Below are positions 45,749-60,100 of a stretch of 64,000 nt of DNA, piece after piece; the first letter of the stretch is position 1, and every line of letters starts with the position of its first letter. A program made the translations under genes and the position numbers. The stretch comes from Dermatophagoides farinae (lineage: Eukaryota > Arthropoda > Arachnida > Sarcoptiformes > Pyroglyphidae), in assembly GCF_024713945.1 (NCBI RefSeq), contig NC_134680.1, positions 1,009,001 to 1,073,000 of the forward strand, written 5' to 3'. Under the pieces are notes generated by a model that had not been told where the DNA came from, did not search any database, and saw only the letters and a program-made list of their open reading frames with translations.

Positions 45749-45757
45749 TATTTTAAA
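45749..45757. repeat. Right copy of 9-bp target-site duplication
   Basis: TATTTTAAA directly right of the element, identical to 44895-44903. Confidence 0.65.
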
Positions 45758-47832
45758 TCAATCTATATCATGTGTCTATATGTCAATATGTCACTTTTTA
45801 TTATCATCAACATCATCATCATTCTCGAATGAATTCATAAATAGAAAAAAAAACCAGAAAAAGACACACACACACACACATTGAAATTCAAAAATTCATT
45901 TTCAATCAGCTGAATAATTTAAACAAAAACAAATAAATTGTTGGCTGATTATTGACTGATGTTTTTTTTGTCGTTTGTTTTGTTTTGTTTTGTTTTTTCA
46001 ATGAAAATGAACAATCTGATTATGATGATGATGATGATGATGATGAAATATTCTCTTGATTATCATTTATTCATTGGAAAAATTTTACTTTCGAAAATTT
46101 CAAATGAATAGACAATTGTTGTTGTTGTTGTTGTACCTTCAGTAAGTTTTTTTTACGATCATTTCCGTTTCATAAAACATCCAATTAGTTTACTTTTTTT
46201 GTTTGTTTGTTTGTTTGATTGTTTGTATGCTTGTAACAAAAAAAAAGGAACAGAATTTTCGAGAGTAAAAATGAATAAATGAAAAAAAATCCAACCTACC
46301 TTTTGTCAAATGTTTTTCTTTCGCCCCCCCAAAAAAATGCTAAATATAACACATATATCATTTAAATGGCACGAAATTAGTTACGATAATGACGATGACG
46401 ATGATGATGATTCCAGATGCGTACATGATCATAATTAATTATTAAATTCTATAAAAAAAATAGATTCTATGCGGAAAAAAACAATTATAAACGGATGTAT
46501 CATAGATTTTGGCTGGAAAATCGAAATCTCTGTTATATGGAATCCTTTCGTTTCTCCAATTTAAACTTTGATCATATCATAATAATTCTGGAGAAAATGA
46601 AAAAAAAAATGTTAATTGAAAAAAAAAGAAAAACAACGATAAATCTATTTTCATAATCAAGCAATGATTGAAAATTCACACAGGTAAGCTCTTAGATTGG
46701 ATTTTATTTCATTATTATTAGGATCGATTCTTGTGTAGACATCATCATCATGGTATTTGTTTGTGTATCAAATGCTGTCATAATCAATTATCATTAATCA
46801 TCGTTATATAAATCTGGGATGATGTTATTACAGTTGTTGTTTATGATGATGATGATAATAATGAAAAAAAATTTTCATCAAAAAAGGATTCACAAAACTT
46901 AAAGGTTAATTCCTTTGTTTTTGTTTTCTTCTTCAGGATCATCACACTATTGTTTGAGTGCAATGGTGAAGAAATAAAAAAAAATTTTCCAATCAAGACT
47001 TTTTGTTCGATTTTTCTTTTCAATTTTCATTAATTCTTTGTGATGATGAAGAAATGAATCTATCGAAATGTCGAGAAATAAAAAAACATACAAACAAAAT
47101 AGAAAGCGAATTCTTTCCCATATGATGATGATGATGATGATGATGGCAGCTGATGGAAAACAAGGTAAAAATGATGAAAAATGAATGATTCTATAGAATC
47201 GAAAAGAAAAAAGAATTTAATTTTTTTATATTGAATTTTCTTATCACTACCTTGATTCTGGTACTTTTTTTTGATTTGGTTTGGTTTGGTTCTTATTTAC
47301 AACAACAACAACAACAAATTATATATGTTCGAATTAGACACTATGTCCATATAAAAGGGTCAAATGTGTTGAAATAATAATCAAATCATCGATGATAATA
47401 ATCAAAATCATCGATGATTGTTGTTGATTAAGATAAACACATAATACAGACAATATATGGACATTAAAACATTTGTGTGTATGTGTGGCCAAGGTAATGT
47501 TGAACTTTCTTTAGCCAGCAATGAAAATGTTTTTTGCTTTTGTTTTTTTTTTCGATTAAAAGCCACAAAAAAAAATCTTGATCGTGACATTGAAATAGTA
47601 TATGTCTATGTGAATGTGGATTTTCATTTTCCTCAAAATTCATTTATTCTATCTAATCGATCATTTTTTTTGGACAAACGTAATAACAACAAAAGAAAAT
47701 GAAAATCAACAACAAAATGGATGATGAGAGTTTTTTTTTATCCAGTTTTTTTTCCGTGAATTTATTATTATTCAAAATTGATGAACCATTCATTCATCGT
47801 TGTTGTGTGGCTACAAATTTACAATTTGAAAA
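45758..47832. other. Intergenic region
   Basis: Two kilobases of AT-rich DNA with (GATGAT)n, (GTTT)n at about 46200-46216 and homopolymers. TATAAAAGG at about 47351-47359 is a possible promoter for the downstream membrane-protein gene, about 480 bp from its start. Just after it lie two copies of the palindrome ATCATCGATGAT (47385-47396 and 47407-47418). Confidence 0.45.
47385..47419. repeat. Two closely spaced ATCATCGATGAT palindromes
   Basis: The 12-bp palindrome occurs at 47385-47396 and again at 47407-47418 (extended to 14 bp by flanking A and T), 22 bp apart centre to centre, about 30-60 bp downstream of a TATAAAAGG box. Spacing of two helical turns would suit a pair of dimeric binding sites. 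Function unknown. Confidence 0.5.
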
Positions 47833-48638
47833 ATGAATTTTACGATTAAAAATTGCTCAATATTGATGATCATCATCATCATTATACAAACATCGCCAAT
47901 TGATTGTAATCATCAACACGTTGATTATGGTGATCATCCAACGATTCGTTTTTATAAAGTAGAAGAATTAAACATCTACAATACATTGGTTGATTGTGTA
48001 TCAAATTGGCGTGAAAAATTTGCTAAATGTAATCTGGAAATAACGGCATTAGGTATGTGTAAGAAAAATTTATTTATTTTTTCTTCTCAAATTCACCATT
48101 TTTTCTTGTTTGTTTTTTTTTTAATCGAAAAATCAAAGCGGACAATATATTCACCGTGATTAATGAACATTCAACCGTAGGTGAAATAATTAAATGTTGT
48201 GGCATATGGCTAGTACGTGATTGTTGGCTTTCACATAGTGGCCATTATTGTACTAAAAATCAAACGGAAATTATATGGCAATTACCATTTAAATTGGTAC
48301 CATATCTACACAAATGGTGTAATGTTTATCATGATCAAACAATAATGTGTTTGATACCAAGATATCCATATTTAGCAACATTGATTATTTTAACAATAAT
48401 GATTGTCATATTTATGTTTATTACAATCATTTTCATTTACATTAATCGTCGTCGAAAATTTGGAACATTTCAAACTATTGATAAACTAAATAATCATACA
48501 GTGAATAATAATAATAAAAATATAAAAACATTTGAATATAAAAAACCGGAAGATCCTGAATCCGGTATTAAACCGGACATCGATAATAATGATAATGATG
48601 AAAAGGCTGAGGCGGAAGAACGGCAATCATTAAAATGA
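47833..48638 (+). CDS. Cysteine-rich type I membrane protein of unknown function
   Basis: Exons 47833-48052 and 48139-48638 are joined by an 86-bp GT-AG intron in phase 1 (239 aa). A signal peptide is likely at about 1-25 (NCSILMIIIIIIQTSPIDC). The extracellular part (about 140 residues) carries cysteines in a spaced pattern: LVDCVSNWREKFAKC, then IIKCCGIWLVRDCWLSHSG, YC, KWC and MC. One transmembrane segment follows (LATLIILTIMIVIFMFITII), then a basic stop (NRRRKFG) and an acidic cytoplasmic tail. The fold is not one I can name; the layout suggests a disulfide-bonded helical ectodomain. The intron acceptor has an A-rich run before AG (GAAAAATCAAAG). Confidence 0.7.
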
Positions 48639-51127
48639 AATTTTAATGATGATTTTTTTTTTTGTTGAATAAAAATAAAATTACAAGAAAAATAAATTTT
48701 TTTTTTTTGTTGTATTGTAATTCGATCGGCGACCACTAGATGGTGGCAGATTTTCCGGAAATCTCCAAAATTATTTTTTTTTCTGGTCATAATTGATAAA
48801 AGCGCGTTGTCCGACCCGCACACCCACACGCATAAAAGGTCGTCATAGTCATGGTGTTGTTTTATTTTTTTATATATAAAAATCCGATATATTGAACGAA
48901 TCGAATCTAATGTTGAATGTTGAATGACGTACAGGAAAGGCAAAAAAAAAAAATAGTAGAGATAGGAAATCTATCAGCAAAAAAAAAAAAACAACGATAA
49001 CGACGACAACGACTACAGAAAAAAGCTATATACCAAAATGGATTTTCTCTCTGTCTCTGTCTGTTTTTGACTATATGCTGGACATGATAGTATCCAGCAG
49101 CATTCTCCTGTATTGAGAAACCAGCAACAACAACAACAACAACAAAATCGACAAGAATATTTCACTGAAAATGATGATGAAGGCTAGAGGTATTTGTGAC
49201 GTATATATGATATAGGTTGTGTTTTAATTTATTTTGATTTTTTTTTTTTTTTGTTGTTGTTGTTTTCTGATCGTTTGTCATTGAACAATAACAAATGTGT
49301 CTCGATATATTATTATAACCAAAGATTGTCGTTCAAAAAAAAAAACGTACGAACGAACAAATTTAGTTGATTGTTCATTTTTTGTGTGTGTGTCTGTTTG
49401 TATATAGAGAATTACATTTTGTTAGTTTTATGTGTGTGTGTGTACAGAAAAGGTTCGCACCCAAATTTGCGTGTATTTGTTCCATTTGAAACTATGTACA
49501 ATTTGTGTAGTTTGCATTTTGAGTGTATATAGTCGAATGTCAAATTCTTTCTTCATTCACTCATAGTCTAATATTCTCAGCTGCTGCTTCTGCTTCTTCT
49601 CAATTTGATCTTGGAACGCCATTTTTCTCCTGTTTTTTTTTAGAATTTCATCGATCTGAGCGTGTGTGTGTGTATGTGTTTATGTGCACAAATTTTTCAC
49701 ACATTAACTTCAACGAATCCAAGACCTTGTAATGGAATTTTCAATTCTCCTTGTGTTTGTTTGTTTGTATGTGCGTGTGTGTGTGTGTGTGACAGAATAA
49801 TAATCATTTTATGAAGTGAAGAAAATCCTATATAATAATAATAATAATAATTGGAAACCGATAAGAAAATGTATAATAAAACAAGTAGACAAAACCTCAA
49901 TTGTGTTCTTGAGCTACCCACAATAACAACGAATTGAAGCAAAAAAAAAAAACAAGAATTATTCGTGAGTATTATCCTCGTACAGAAAAAAAGTAGAACA
50001 AACCAATCCCTTATAATTCAATTTTTTTCTTTTTTTTTACTTTCGTTGTTTCATTCATTACACAGCCCACAGTACATAAAAATTTTATATTTAGATATTT
50101 GAGCTTTTTTTTCAACCGGAACTGCACAAAATACAACAACGATTGCAATAATAATAATAATAATAAATTTCGTCCATTGATTTTTGAACACAAACATTAT
50201 CATCGATTATAGATTATCGACGTCATTCAATAATCGAATTTCATTGTCAATTACAAATGTTTTTTCGTCGTCATATAAAAGCACATCAATCATGGAATGA
50301 AAAGTGACATTTCAACACAAACACACACACACCAAAAAAACGAATTTCAATCTATCAATATCCATAGAATGTGAACATTATTTTCAAATTCAAACTTTTC
50401 ATCATCATCATCATCCATTATTTTGATAATTGAATCATTATCAACATACATATTAGATTTTGACTTCCAGATTTTTTTTCTATTCGTCTTATAAACAAAA
50501 GAAAAAAAAATTTAAATTCAAATTAATCAATATTGCCATGGTTTCAAGATGGACGACGATAATAATGACGATGATGATGACGCTGATGATGGCGATAATG
50601 GTGAATAATTGAAATTTGTTTCATTCAATTTGAAAATTTTATCCTACACACACACACACACACACACACACAATACAAACCAGGCGAAAAAAAACATGTC
50701 AACTCAATAATAATAATAATAATAAAAATGATCAAGCTTTTTGTTGTTGACAACAACAATAATCACGACAACGACGACAATGATGATGACGATGGCAACA
50801 ACAACATTGTGGTTAGGAAAAAAAAACAAATTCAATAAAAATAAAATTTCGCTCAACCAATTTTCAACCACTACTGCAACAGCGATCGATTTTTAAATAA
50901 AAATTTTTTTTTCATTTTAAACTTATTGGTAAGTTTTTTTTTCACATTCAAATTCCACTTTGATTCTATTATATTGATTCTTTTCATCTTTTGAATTTCA
51001 TTTAGAGCTTTTGATTAATTATCGGATGAATTATTATTATTATTATTATCAAATTATTATAAAGAAAATTAATTATCAACATTTATCTTTATAAAAAAAA
51101 ATCAATCAATCAATCAATCAATCAATC
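48639..51127. other. Intergenic region upstream of MADD
   Basis: A 2.5-kb stretch with (GT)n at about 49431-49441 and 49775-49790, (CA)n at 50646-50672, (TAA)n at 50148-50165 and 50709-50723, and homopolymers. It ends in the ATCA repeat before the MADD start. Noncoding first exons of MADD may lie here. No other gene was seen. Confidence 0.5.
51101..51127. repeat. (ATCA)n repeat abutting the MADD start codon
   Basis: About seven tandem ATCA units run directly into the ATG at 51128, so the tetranucleotide repeat forms the last 27 bases of the 5' UTR and sets the translation-start context. Length variation here could affect initiation. Confidence 0.75.
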
Positions 51128-54100
51128 ATGGCTGATTGTGTGAAAAAATATTTTTCACCACGTTTACTTGATTATATCGTTATTGTTGGTACACGTACAC
51201 CATCCGCCACACAATCGGTACAGTTGCCACAATTATTACGTCGTTATCCACCAGAAGATCATAAAGATTTTCCATTATCACCTGATGTTGTATTTTTTTG
51301 TCAACCAGAAGGATGTATCAATACGGATATTCGTCGGTTATCACAACGTGATACAAATTCATTTGTATTTGCTTTGACTGAAAAAGATACATCACGTGTA
51401 CGTTATGGTATTTGTATGAATTTTCATCTACGTACACCATATTGTTCAACAAAATCTAGTGATGATGATGAAAATAGCAACAGTGGTGATGGTAGTCGTT
51501 CCCATAGATGCCTTTCACTCATATCATTATGTATTATTTCACATCATCCATTTTTTTCAACATTTCGTGAATGTCTAACCACCTTACGGAAAATGATTTT
51601 TATGTTTAGCCAACGAAATAGAGATAAAAAACATCGAAGGTAAACATTGAAACAAATGAAAATAACAAATTTCAATCTCATTTTTTCCCATCATAAAACT
51701 TGTAGAGATCTTGTCTGGACTTTGTTGACCACAAGATTTGAACCAGATTTCACAAAAATCCTACCAGAAAATGTATTGAATGATGTTTGTGAAATTGAAA
51801 CCTGGTGTTTACGATTGTTAAGCTCACCAGTACCTGTTCCTGGTAAAACAAAAGTTGAATTGGAAATTCTGGATCCAGAAATTCGTCCACCATTAGTATT
51901 AGCCTTACCTGATCATACAAGATTTTCATTAATTGATTTTCCATTACATTTACCATTGGAATTATTGGGTGTTGAAACATGTTTGAAAGTAATTACGATG
52001 ATTATGATGGAACATAAGATTGTTATACAATCACGAGATTATAATGCCCTATCAATGTCAGTGATGGCATTTGTTACGATTATCTATCCATTTGAATATA
52101 TGTTTCCTGTGATACCATTGTTGCCAACTTGTATGAATTCCGCAGAACAGGTAATGTTGATTAAATTTTGTTTAATCTATTAATGATCTGTTTTTGGATA
52201 ATTTATAGCTACTATTAGCACCAACACCATTCATCATTGGTGTTCCATCATCATTTTTATTATATAAAAAAAATTTCAAATTACCCGATGATGTATGGCT
52301 TGTCGATCTGGATACAAATAAAATAATTAAACCAACTGCTGCCGATGATCTACCACCATTACCTGAACCAGAAGGTAGTACACTTAAAAATCATTTCAAA
52401 CAAGTGCTAGCATCAATGTCGATTACGAATCCGGCTCAATTGAGAATGCAACAACAAAGCAATAATTTTACTCATCAACAGCAACAGCAGCAGAAACAAC
52501 AACAACAACAGGGATCAAATCGATCATTCGATCCATTATCATTCGGCAATGATGTGGATTCGGTCGATATAGCTGCAAGAATAGCAATGGTTAAATTTTT
52601 CAATTCAAATGGTATATTATTGAATTTTTCTGAATATACTCGTACGATTCGATTATTTCCACGACCGGTGGTTGCCTTTCAAATAAATTCATTTCTACAT
52701 TCACGTCCTAAATCATCTGTCTTCCTAACAAAATTTGTTCAAACTCAGGTATTCTGATTTAAAAGCTGATCATTTGTTTGTTATAAAATTTGTTCTTGTT
52801 TTAGGCCGTCGAATTTTTCGCCGAATGGTCATTATGTCCTGATAATGTTGCCTTTATTCGTGTTCAAAATGGTGTCTATGATCCATCGATTATTGGCGAT
52901 AAAGCTAAATGGTATAGCCATCAATTGGATGCTATAAATTTTCGTGTTTGTAGTGGTGGTGCCAATTGTAAATTGACAAAAATATTTAAAGAATCTATTG
53001 AAAAAGAAATGAATGCTGATAGTGATGATGACGATGATGATGAAGATGATGATGAAAATGATGATGATAGTGTTGACGAACCAAGTACATCATCATCATA
53101 TTCATCGCTAAATGAATTTGTTGAACAAATGTGCAATGCAAATCGTATTAATTCCGAATATTTAAGTAAGTTTTTTTTCGTTTTTCTAATTTGATTTTAA
53201 TCAAATTTAATTTTGCATACACCACAGATACATTAAGAGATCCTTCCAATTCAAGTTTTACATTATGTGATACAAGTTCAGTATTTCATCCACCGGAATC
53301 AATACAATTGGTATCGATACCGGATGGTTTTAATGATACTGTAAAAACTAATACAAGTGGTGAAGACGTCGATATAGCAAACACCGTCGCTCCAGTCATA
53401 ACAGCACGAACAAAAATTCGAAGAAAATCTTCCATACAACAACCACAACCAGAAATCCATAAATCATCAAGTTCATCTTCAAATTCAGATTCGGATGATG
53501 ATGATCAACAACATGAATTTAAGACAACATCATTATATGAAAAGACAAATATCACTTTGCCCGATTTGAATCAGATAACATCGAATTTGAATAAAGTAAC
53601 CAGTGAAAGTACGGAAACGGTTGAACCAATTACAGAGATTAGTCGTAGTTCAACACCAAAAGCATTGGAAAATATAAGCTATACTTCCAGTTCATCCATA
53701 CCAAACATATCACCATCAAATTCATTGGATAAATCATCCGGTACATCGACACCTACGTTAACCAAAGCCATTTCTATTTCATCTGTATTTACACGTTCAC
53801 AATCACAAACACATCGTGATTCAATTTCAGGGCATTCTATTCTGGATCGATTAACACATGAAGCAAAAGATATGGCTAGAGAAGCAAAAGCTGTCGCTAA
53901 AGAAGTGGTTGCTAAACCAGCAGCTCAAGCTGGAAAGAAAAAATTCTTGGCCAAACTTCAAGATTTCGGTGAACCAATGAAAGGACAGGCAAAAGAATTT
54001 TGGCGCCATTCAAAAGAAGAAAATGAACAACAGCAACAACAACAACAACAAACACAACAATCTAATGTTGATAATAATTATGGACTTCCATTATCATCAT

Positions 54101-57100
54101 CATCATCATCGATTATATCATCAATGTCTAGTGATTTTAATGGGCTTGCCGATAAAACTGCCGGTATGTTATCGGGATTTTTCAGTAAATCTAATTTGGC
54201 CAAAGTGAAAGAACGCACACAACCATTTGGACCATTTCCCAAAGGCAAAAAAGGTTTGATTGAAAAATCCAATCTAATTCGTCATACATCTGCCCAGAAT
54301 CAACAAACAACAACAACAGCAAACAATAGACCAGAAAAATCAAAATCATAGGTATGTATTCAATTGTCTTAATATTCGATTAATTTATTCATTTTCTACA
54401 TTTACATCCATGCAAAACAGTGATAATCAATTGTTTTTGAAAGATTCAATCAATTCAGTATTGGAAGGTGAAGGTATTGGGTGGTTGAAATTATCAAGAC
54501 TGAAAAAATTAATGGAAGATGAGCAATATCGTGCATTAGTGATACAATTGCTAAATAAAGCTATGCCTCGAAAAATTGGACCAGATGATCATATTGAAGA
54601 TGTACAAATACCAAGAAATGTTTGGAAAGGATTACTTAAAGTGATAAATGCAATGATCTATGGACTTGAACAGAATTATTTCCATCATGCAAGCAGTAAT
54701 AGTAGCAGTAGTGGAATGGCCAGTACATTTGCCATATTGGAAATTGCTCATACACATTTCTGGGTCAAAGAAATGACAGCCGAAGAAAAAGCATCGATGG
54801 CTGCGACAACAGCAACATGTTCACAACGATCAACACCTTTTGGTTCGAATGAAAATCTTTCTAAATTATCAAATGTTGAACAAACAATCGGTGATAATCA
54901 AACATCACACGAATTACAATCCGAATCAAAAGATACGCTTGGATCGATACCTAAATCAAATGAAACTAGTTGGAAACGTAATCTAATGTTGAACCAATTG
55001 ATATCATTCGAATCGGATGTATTGAGTGATGCATCACCGTCATGCAATGCCTCAGATGCTGGATCATTGACGGTAAATCCTATTTTTGGCACGAAATTAT
55101 TCGGCAGCAATTCTTTTCGTTCTACCTGTTCTGACACTGACATAGAAGTAATTTTCCTCATATTATTGCTTAATAACCTTTTCATCTCTAGGATTTTACA
55201 TACTCAAGGAATACCTCTATTAGCTGTCTTTAGGAATTTTTTTTAGCCAAATTCCAAAAAGATTTTGCAACTTAAAAAATTACATTTTATTTTTTTCTAT
55301 ATTCCGAACAGGGATTACAAGGACGACAATCACGTACATCCAGTGTATGGAGTAGTAAATCATCCATTTCGGCCGGTTTTCGTTATCATGGTGGTGCATT
55401 AATCGGATCGATACCGATGGAAATACAGAGATATTATCTATTCGAAAGTGTTATCGGTAATAATCGTTCAAATCTTTGGGATCAGATGCAATTCTGGGAA
55501 GATGTTTTTCTGGATGCCGTTTCACAAGAACGTGACCTTATCGGTATGGATCAAGGTCCAGGTGAAATGATGAGTAGATATCATACATTATCGGAGATTG
55601 ATAAAAAACGTTTAGAACATGAAGAGGATCGTTTATTGGCTACATTTCTGTATAATATGACCGCTTTTATGATTATGGTTAATATTGATCGTACAGAAAT
55701 AAAACGTAAATGTCGTCGTTTATTGGGTGAGTATCATCTTTAAAAACATAATTCCATTTAATGACTATAAATCGATCTAATACGATAAATTAGGTAAATG
55801 TCATATTGGTCTTGTTTATTCAGCCGAAATTAATGAAGTATTGGATCAAATTGATTATCTACATGGTAATGATATTGATCTCAAACCATTATCAACACGA
55901 CAAATACATCGACAAACATTTACTGTACATATGGGTACAGATTCAATGGGCGATATGATGTTCATGGAGGTTCGTGATGATGGCCTCATATTACGTTCAA
56001 TAAATGGTATCATTATTGAACGTTGGTGGTATGAACGTTTAGTCAATATGACTTATTCGCCCAAGAATAAAGTATTGTGTTTGTGGCGCCGTAATGGTGC
56101 CCATACACAATTGCATAAATATTATACACGTAAATGTAAAGATCTTTATTATTGTATTAAAGAATCAATGGAACGTGCTGTACAAAATGGTACAGGAACA
56201 TTGCCAGGTAATTAATTAATATTTTGATTGGATTGAATTTGTTTTCTTTTTATTAATCAATGAATCATTTTAAAAGGTACTGAACTCGGTGGTGAATTTC
56301 CTGTACAAGATATGAAAAGTAGTGAAGGTGGTCTATTACAAGTCTGTATGGAAGGCGTTGGATTATTATTTGCCAATAGTAAGGTAAGTAATTTTTATTG
56401 GTTCCTCATTGCAATTCTTTTTATTTATCATAATTATTGGGGTTGTGTTGACAGAATATATATAATAAGAACAAAAAAAACAGACAATATATTCACAACA
56501 CACAATGAAATGAACAGAATTCTGTTTGTTTTTTCATATATTTCTCTCTATTTCTTAAAAATTTGGTGTTCAATTTGTGATTGGTAATTTGTTTATTGAT
56601 TTTTGTTGTTGTTGTTGTTGTTGTTATTGATTGTCAATTCTTTTATCTAATTATCTTCTATTCAAATTTCCCAAACCATATAGATTGAGATTTTGATTTT
56701 TTTTAATCAAAAAAAAATTGAATTCAATTGCCAAGGAACCATAATAAGCTGATTTGATTGATTTTTTTTTTCGTTCATAACATGACAACATTCATTTTCA
56801 TAATTTTTGTTAATTTAATCCGTAATATTTTATCCTTGGTTATTGATGATTGATTTTTATTTTGTTTTTTTTTTAATTTTGTGTGTATAATTGATTGTTG
56901 GATTGATTGATTAAGATAATGAAAAACTAAATTTTCTTTTTGAATCCAATTTCAGCTAGGACTTTAGAATAGGATCTGAACAGCTTGTGTGTGTGTGTGT
57001 GCGTGTGCGTGTGTAAGAGAATAGCATAGCATCTGACACCATTTTTTTTCCACTTCAACATGGATCCATACACACACACACACACACACAGAATCCTCCG

Positions 57101-60100
57101 TTTTTCCTATGTTTTTAAATTTTTATTTTGAATCATTTAACCGAACAGCTTGCGTGTGTGTGTGTCACATTTATTTTTTTTTTTAAATTTAATTTAATCA
57201 AATTGATTGATTTGATTGATTGATTGATTGTTTGTTTTAATTAATTTATCCAAATACCACACATTATTTTTTTTGTCTTGGATTGAATTCTGCTAATCCA
57301 ATTATCAATTTAAATTTATTTAAATTCAATTATATAATTAATTAATGTTATTATCATTCAATGATCATTGTTCGTCGATTCTTTTTCGAAAATTTTCTAT
57401 AATAATCATCCTTTCCATGACACTTTCCTATTCTCTCCTTTGTTCCTCATGTTGAAACAAAAGAAAAAAAAAGATTCCAGGACTTTTGAGATGGTCCTTG
57501 GTTTAGGCGATTTTCCTTTTTTTCTCTTTCTTAATTTTTCCATTTTTAGTGTCCCCGTTCTCTTTTTTTATAATTTTTGTAATTTGATTTTGTTTGTTTT
57601 TTTTTTGTATATGGCCAGAAAGAAATTCATCCATTCAGTGGTAGTCTTTTTTTTCAATTTTCAGTTGTTGTTGTTTTTATTTTTTTAAAAAAGATGTGTG
57701 TGGTATCAACCGTTTTGTGGATTTTATATTTTATGGTAATAATAGTAGTAAATAGTAGTGGCAATAGTAATTAGTAAAAATTTCAAACACATACATTTTA
57801 CACAGATACACACAAACACACACACTAATTTGTTGATTGTTTTATTTAAATGAAATTTATTTCTTACCTGAATATTCTCTCTCTCTTTCTTTTTTATTTC
57901 TTTTTCATTCTTCAATTCTTCCGACCTTTCTTCTGCAACAAATGAAAAAAAATTTTATTGAACAAAAAAAAAATACAATTCACATTGTGAATAGGATTTT
58001 GAGGTATATTATTATCCATTATATAAATTGATTATATATATATTTAATGATTGATTGATTATAAAAAAATTTTTGAATTATTTATATCTATTAGTTTGTA
58101 GTTTGTTTTTCATTTTTTTATTTTTGTTTATTTCATCAATTTGTTTTGTTGTTGTTGTTGTTTAATTTCTTTATTTTTATTGACCATTCAAAATGGTGCT
58201 GGTCGGGATATTTTTATTATTTATCTATTTCAACTTTTTTTTAATCATCTCTAATCTCTAATATTATTAACACTAATATGAACAATAATAATAATAATAA
58301 TGGCTATTGACCACTTTCCGATTATCAGCACACAATATTTACTCACTTACTTACTTACCAAATACACACACAAAAAAATATTTATTCATTTTCAATTTTC
58401 CATTTATAGAATTACAAAAAAAAAAAAAATAATTGTTGTCGTGGCTGTGTATGTGTGTGTGTGTGTTTATTGTGTTTTTTTTTTCATTTTTCATTTTTCA
58501 ATACTACTGTGTAAATATTGTCATTCCAAAATTCTGTAATATAATTGATAAAAGTAGTAGTAGTAGTAGTAATAGTCGTTTTAGTAGTACTGATAATAGT
58601 AGTAATTGTAGGTATAAAAAAGAAAAATAATTTAATTTTTTCTTATTCACTTTCCATTTCCTTTTGCTTTGTGTTTCAATTTTTTTGTTATTTCATTTAA
58701 TTTCATTTCCATTGATTTAGTTTTTTTTGTTTTTGTTTTTCATTCTGTTTTGTTTTTGTTTTTTGTTGAGTTGAGTTGAGAAAAAAAACCATCTCAAAAT
58801 TAGCAAGAAGCAATGCTTCAATGGTCTTGAATTAGTCGTTGGTTGGTTGTTGTTAGTTGTGATTTCTGTTTATTTTTTTTTTAGATTTGAAAAAAAATTT
58901 GTAATTTGTAAAACAACAAAGCAAAGAACCTTTGTAGATTGTTACAGAATATAAATTAGTTGTAGTGATTCTAGATAAATTATTAGAATTTCTTTTAAAG
59001 AATCATTCGTAGTTGAATAATGATAGTTGCTGCTGCTGTTGTTGTTGTTGTTGTAGTTGTAGTTGTAGTTTTTTTTAATTTCATTTTTTTCTCTTTGTTG
59101 CTTTTTTCCATGTTGAAACAACAACAACAACAACAACCCAAACCACTTCCACCATTGCCACCACCACCATCCCCACCACCAATTATGCCCGATTGTAGAA
59201 AATGGACGACGACGATGATGATGATGATAATGATCTATTTTTTTTTTTAATTTTCATTTATTTTTCGTATTTGATCAATCGATCGATTATGATGATGATG
59301 ATAATAATAACCTGCTTCTTTCTTATTCTTATTTGTTGTTTGGTGTGCATTTTGTTTGCCTGTTTGATATCCCAAATTCAGGTTTTTTTTATGTTTTATG
59401 TTTTGCTTGCACTTATTTTGTTTGATTTTTTTTTCAATTTTGTAAATTAATTTTTGTGCGTGCGTGTGTGTGTGCGTGTATGCATGTTGTTAGAATTTTA
59501 TCGTTTTGTTTTCATGTATGTATATTATATACACGTGTGAGTAATGTGCGTGCGTGTGCTCATCAATTTTAATTTATAAAAAAAGAAAAAAAAAATACAA
59601 ATAAAACACACACACAGGAAAAATTTCAACAAAACACGCCCATACCCGAATACACACACACACAAATGCAGATAAACAGCTAGATTAGATTATTCAAAGT
59701 TGAACTAAATAATAATAATATATATCCTGATCTGTTTAGATTTTTCTATTTTTTTTTAATTTTTAAATTTCATTTTCTTAATTCAATTGTTTTTTTTTGT
59801 TTATTTGTTTTTAGTTTTCAGAATTTTTTTTCTCATCTTTTTCTCACTCATATAGTCATTTTATGTGATAATATTTGTTCACGTTTCTTTGTGGATTTTA
59901 TCTAATTTTTGTCCATTTTTTTCTTCCATTCTATTTCCTCTCCCTCTTGTTCATGATCGCATCATGAATTATGATGATGATGATGATGGGAATTGAAAAA
60001 AAATTTCTAAATAGTTTTTCATTCGTTTGGAAAACATACGAAAATGTTTTACACAAAAAGGTGGAATATTTGTCATCGAAGAATTTAGTAAGAATCGGAT

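Noticed and set aside
48494-48943. 149-codon minus-strand frame overlapping the membrane-protein gene
   Set aside because: It is the antisense shadow of a better supported gene with a signal peptide, membrane segment and intron.
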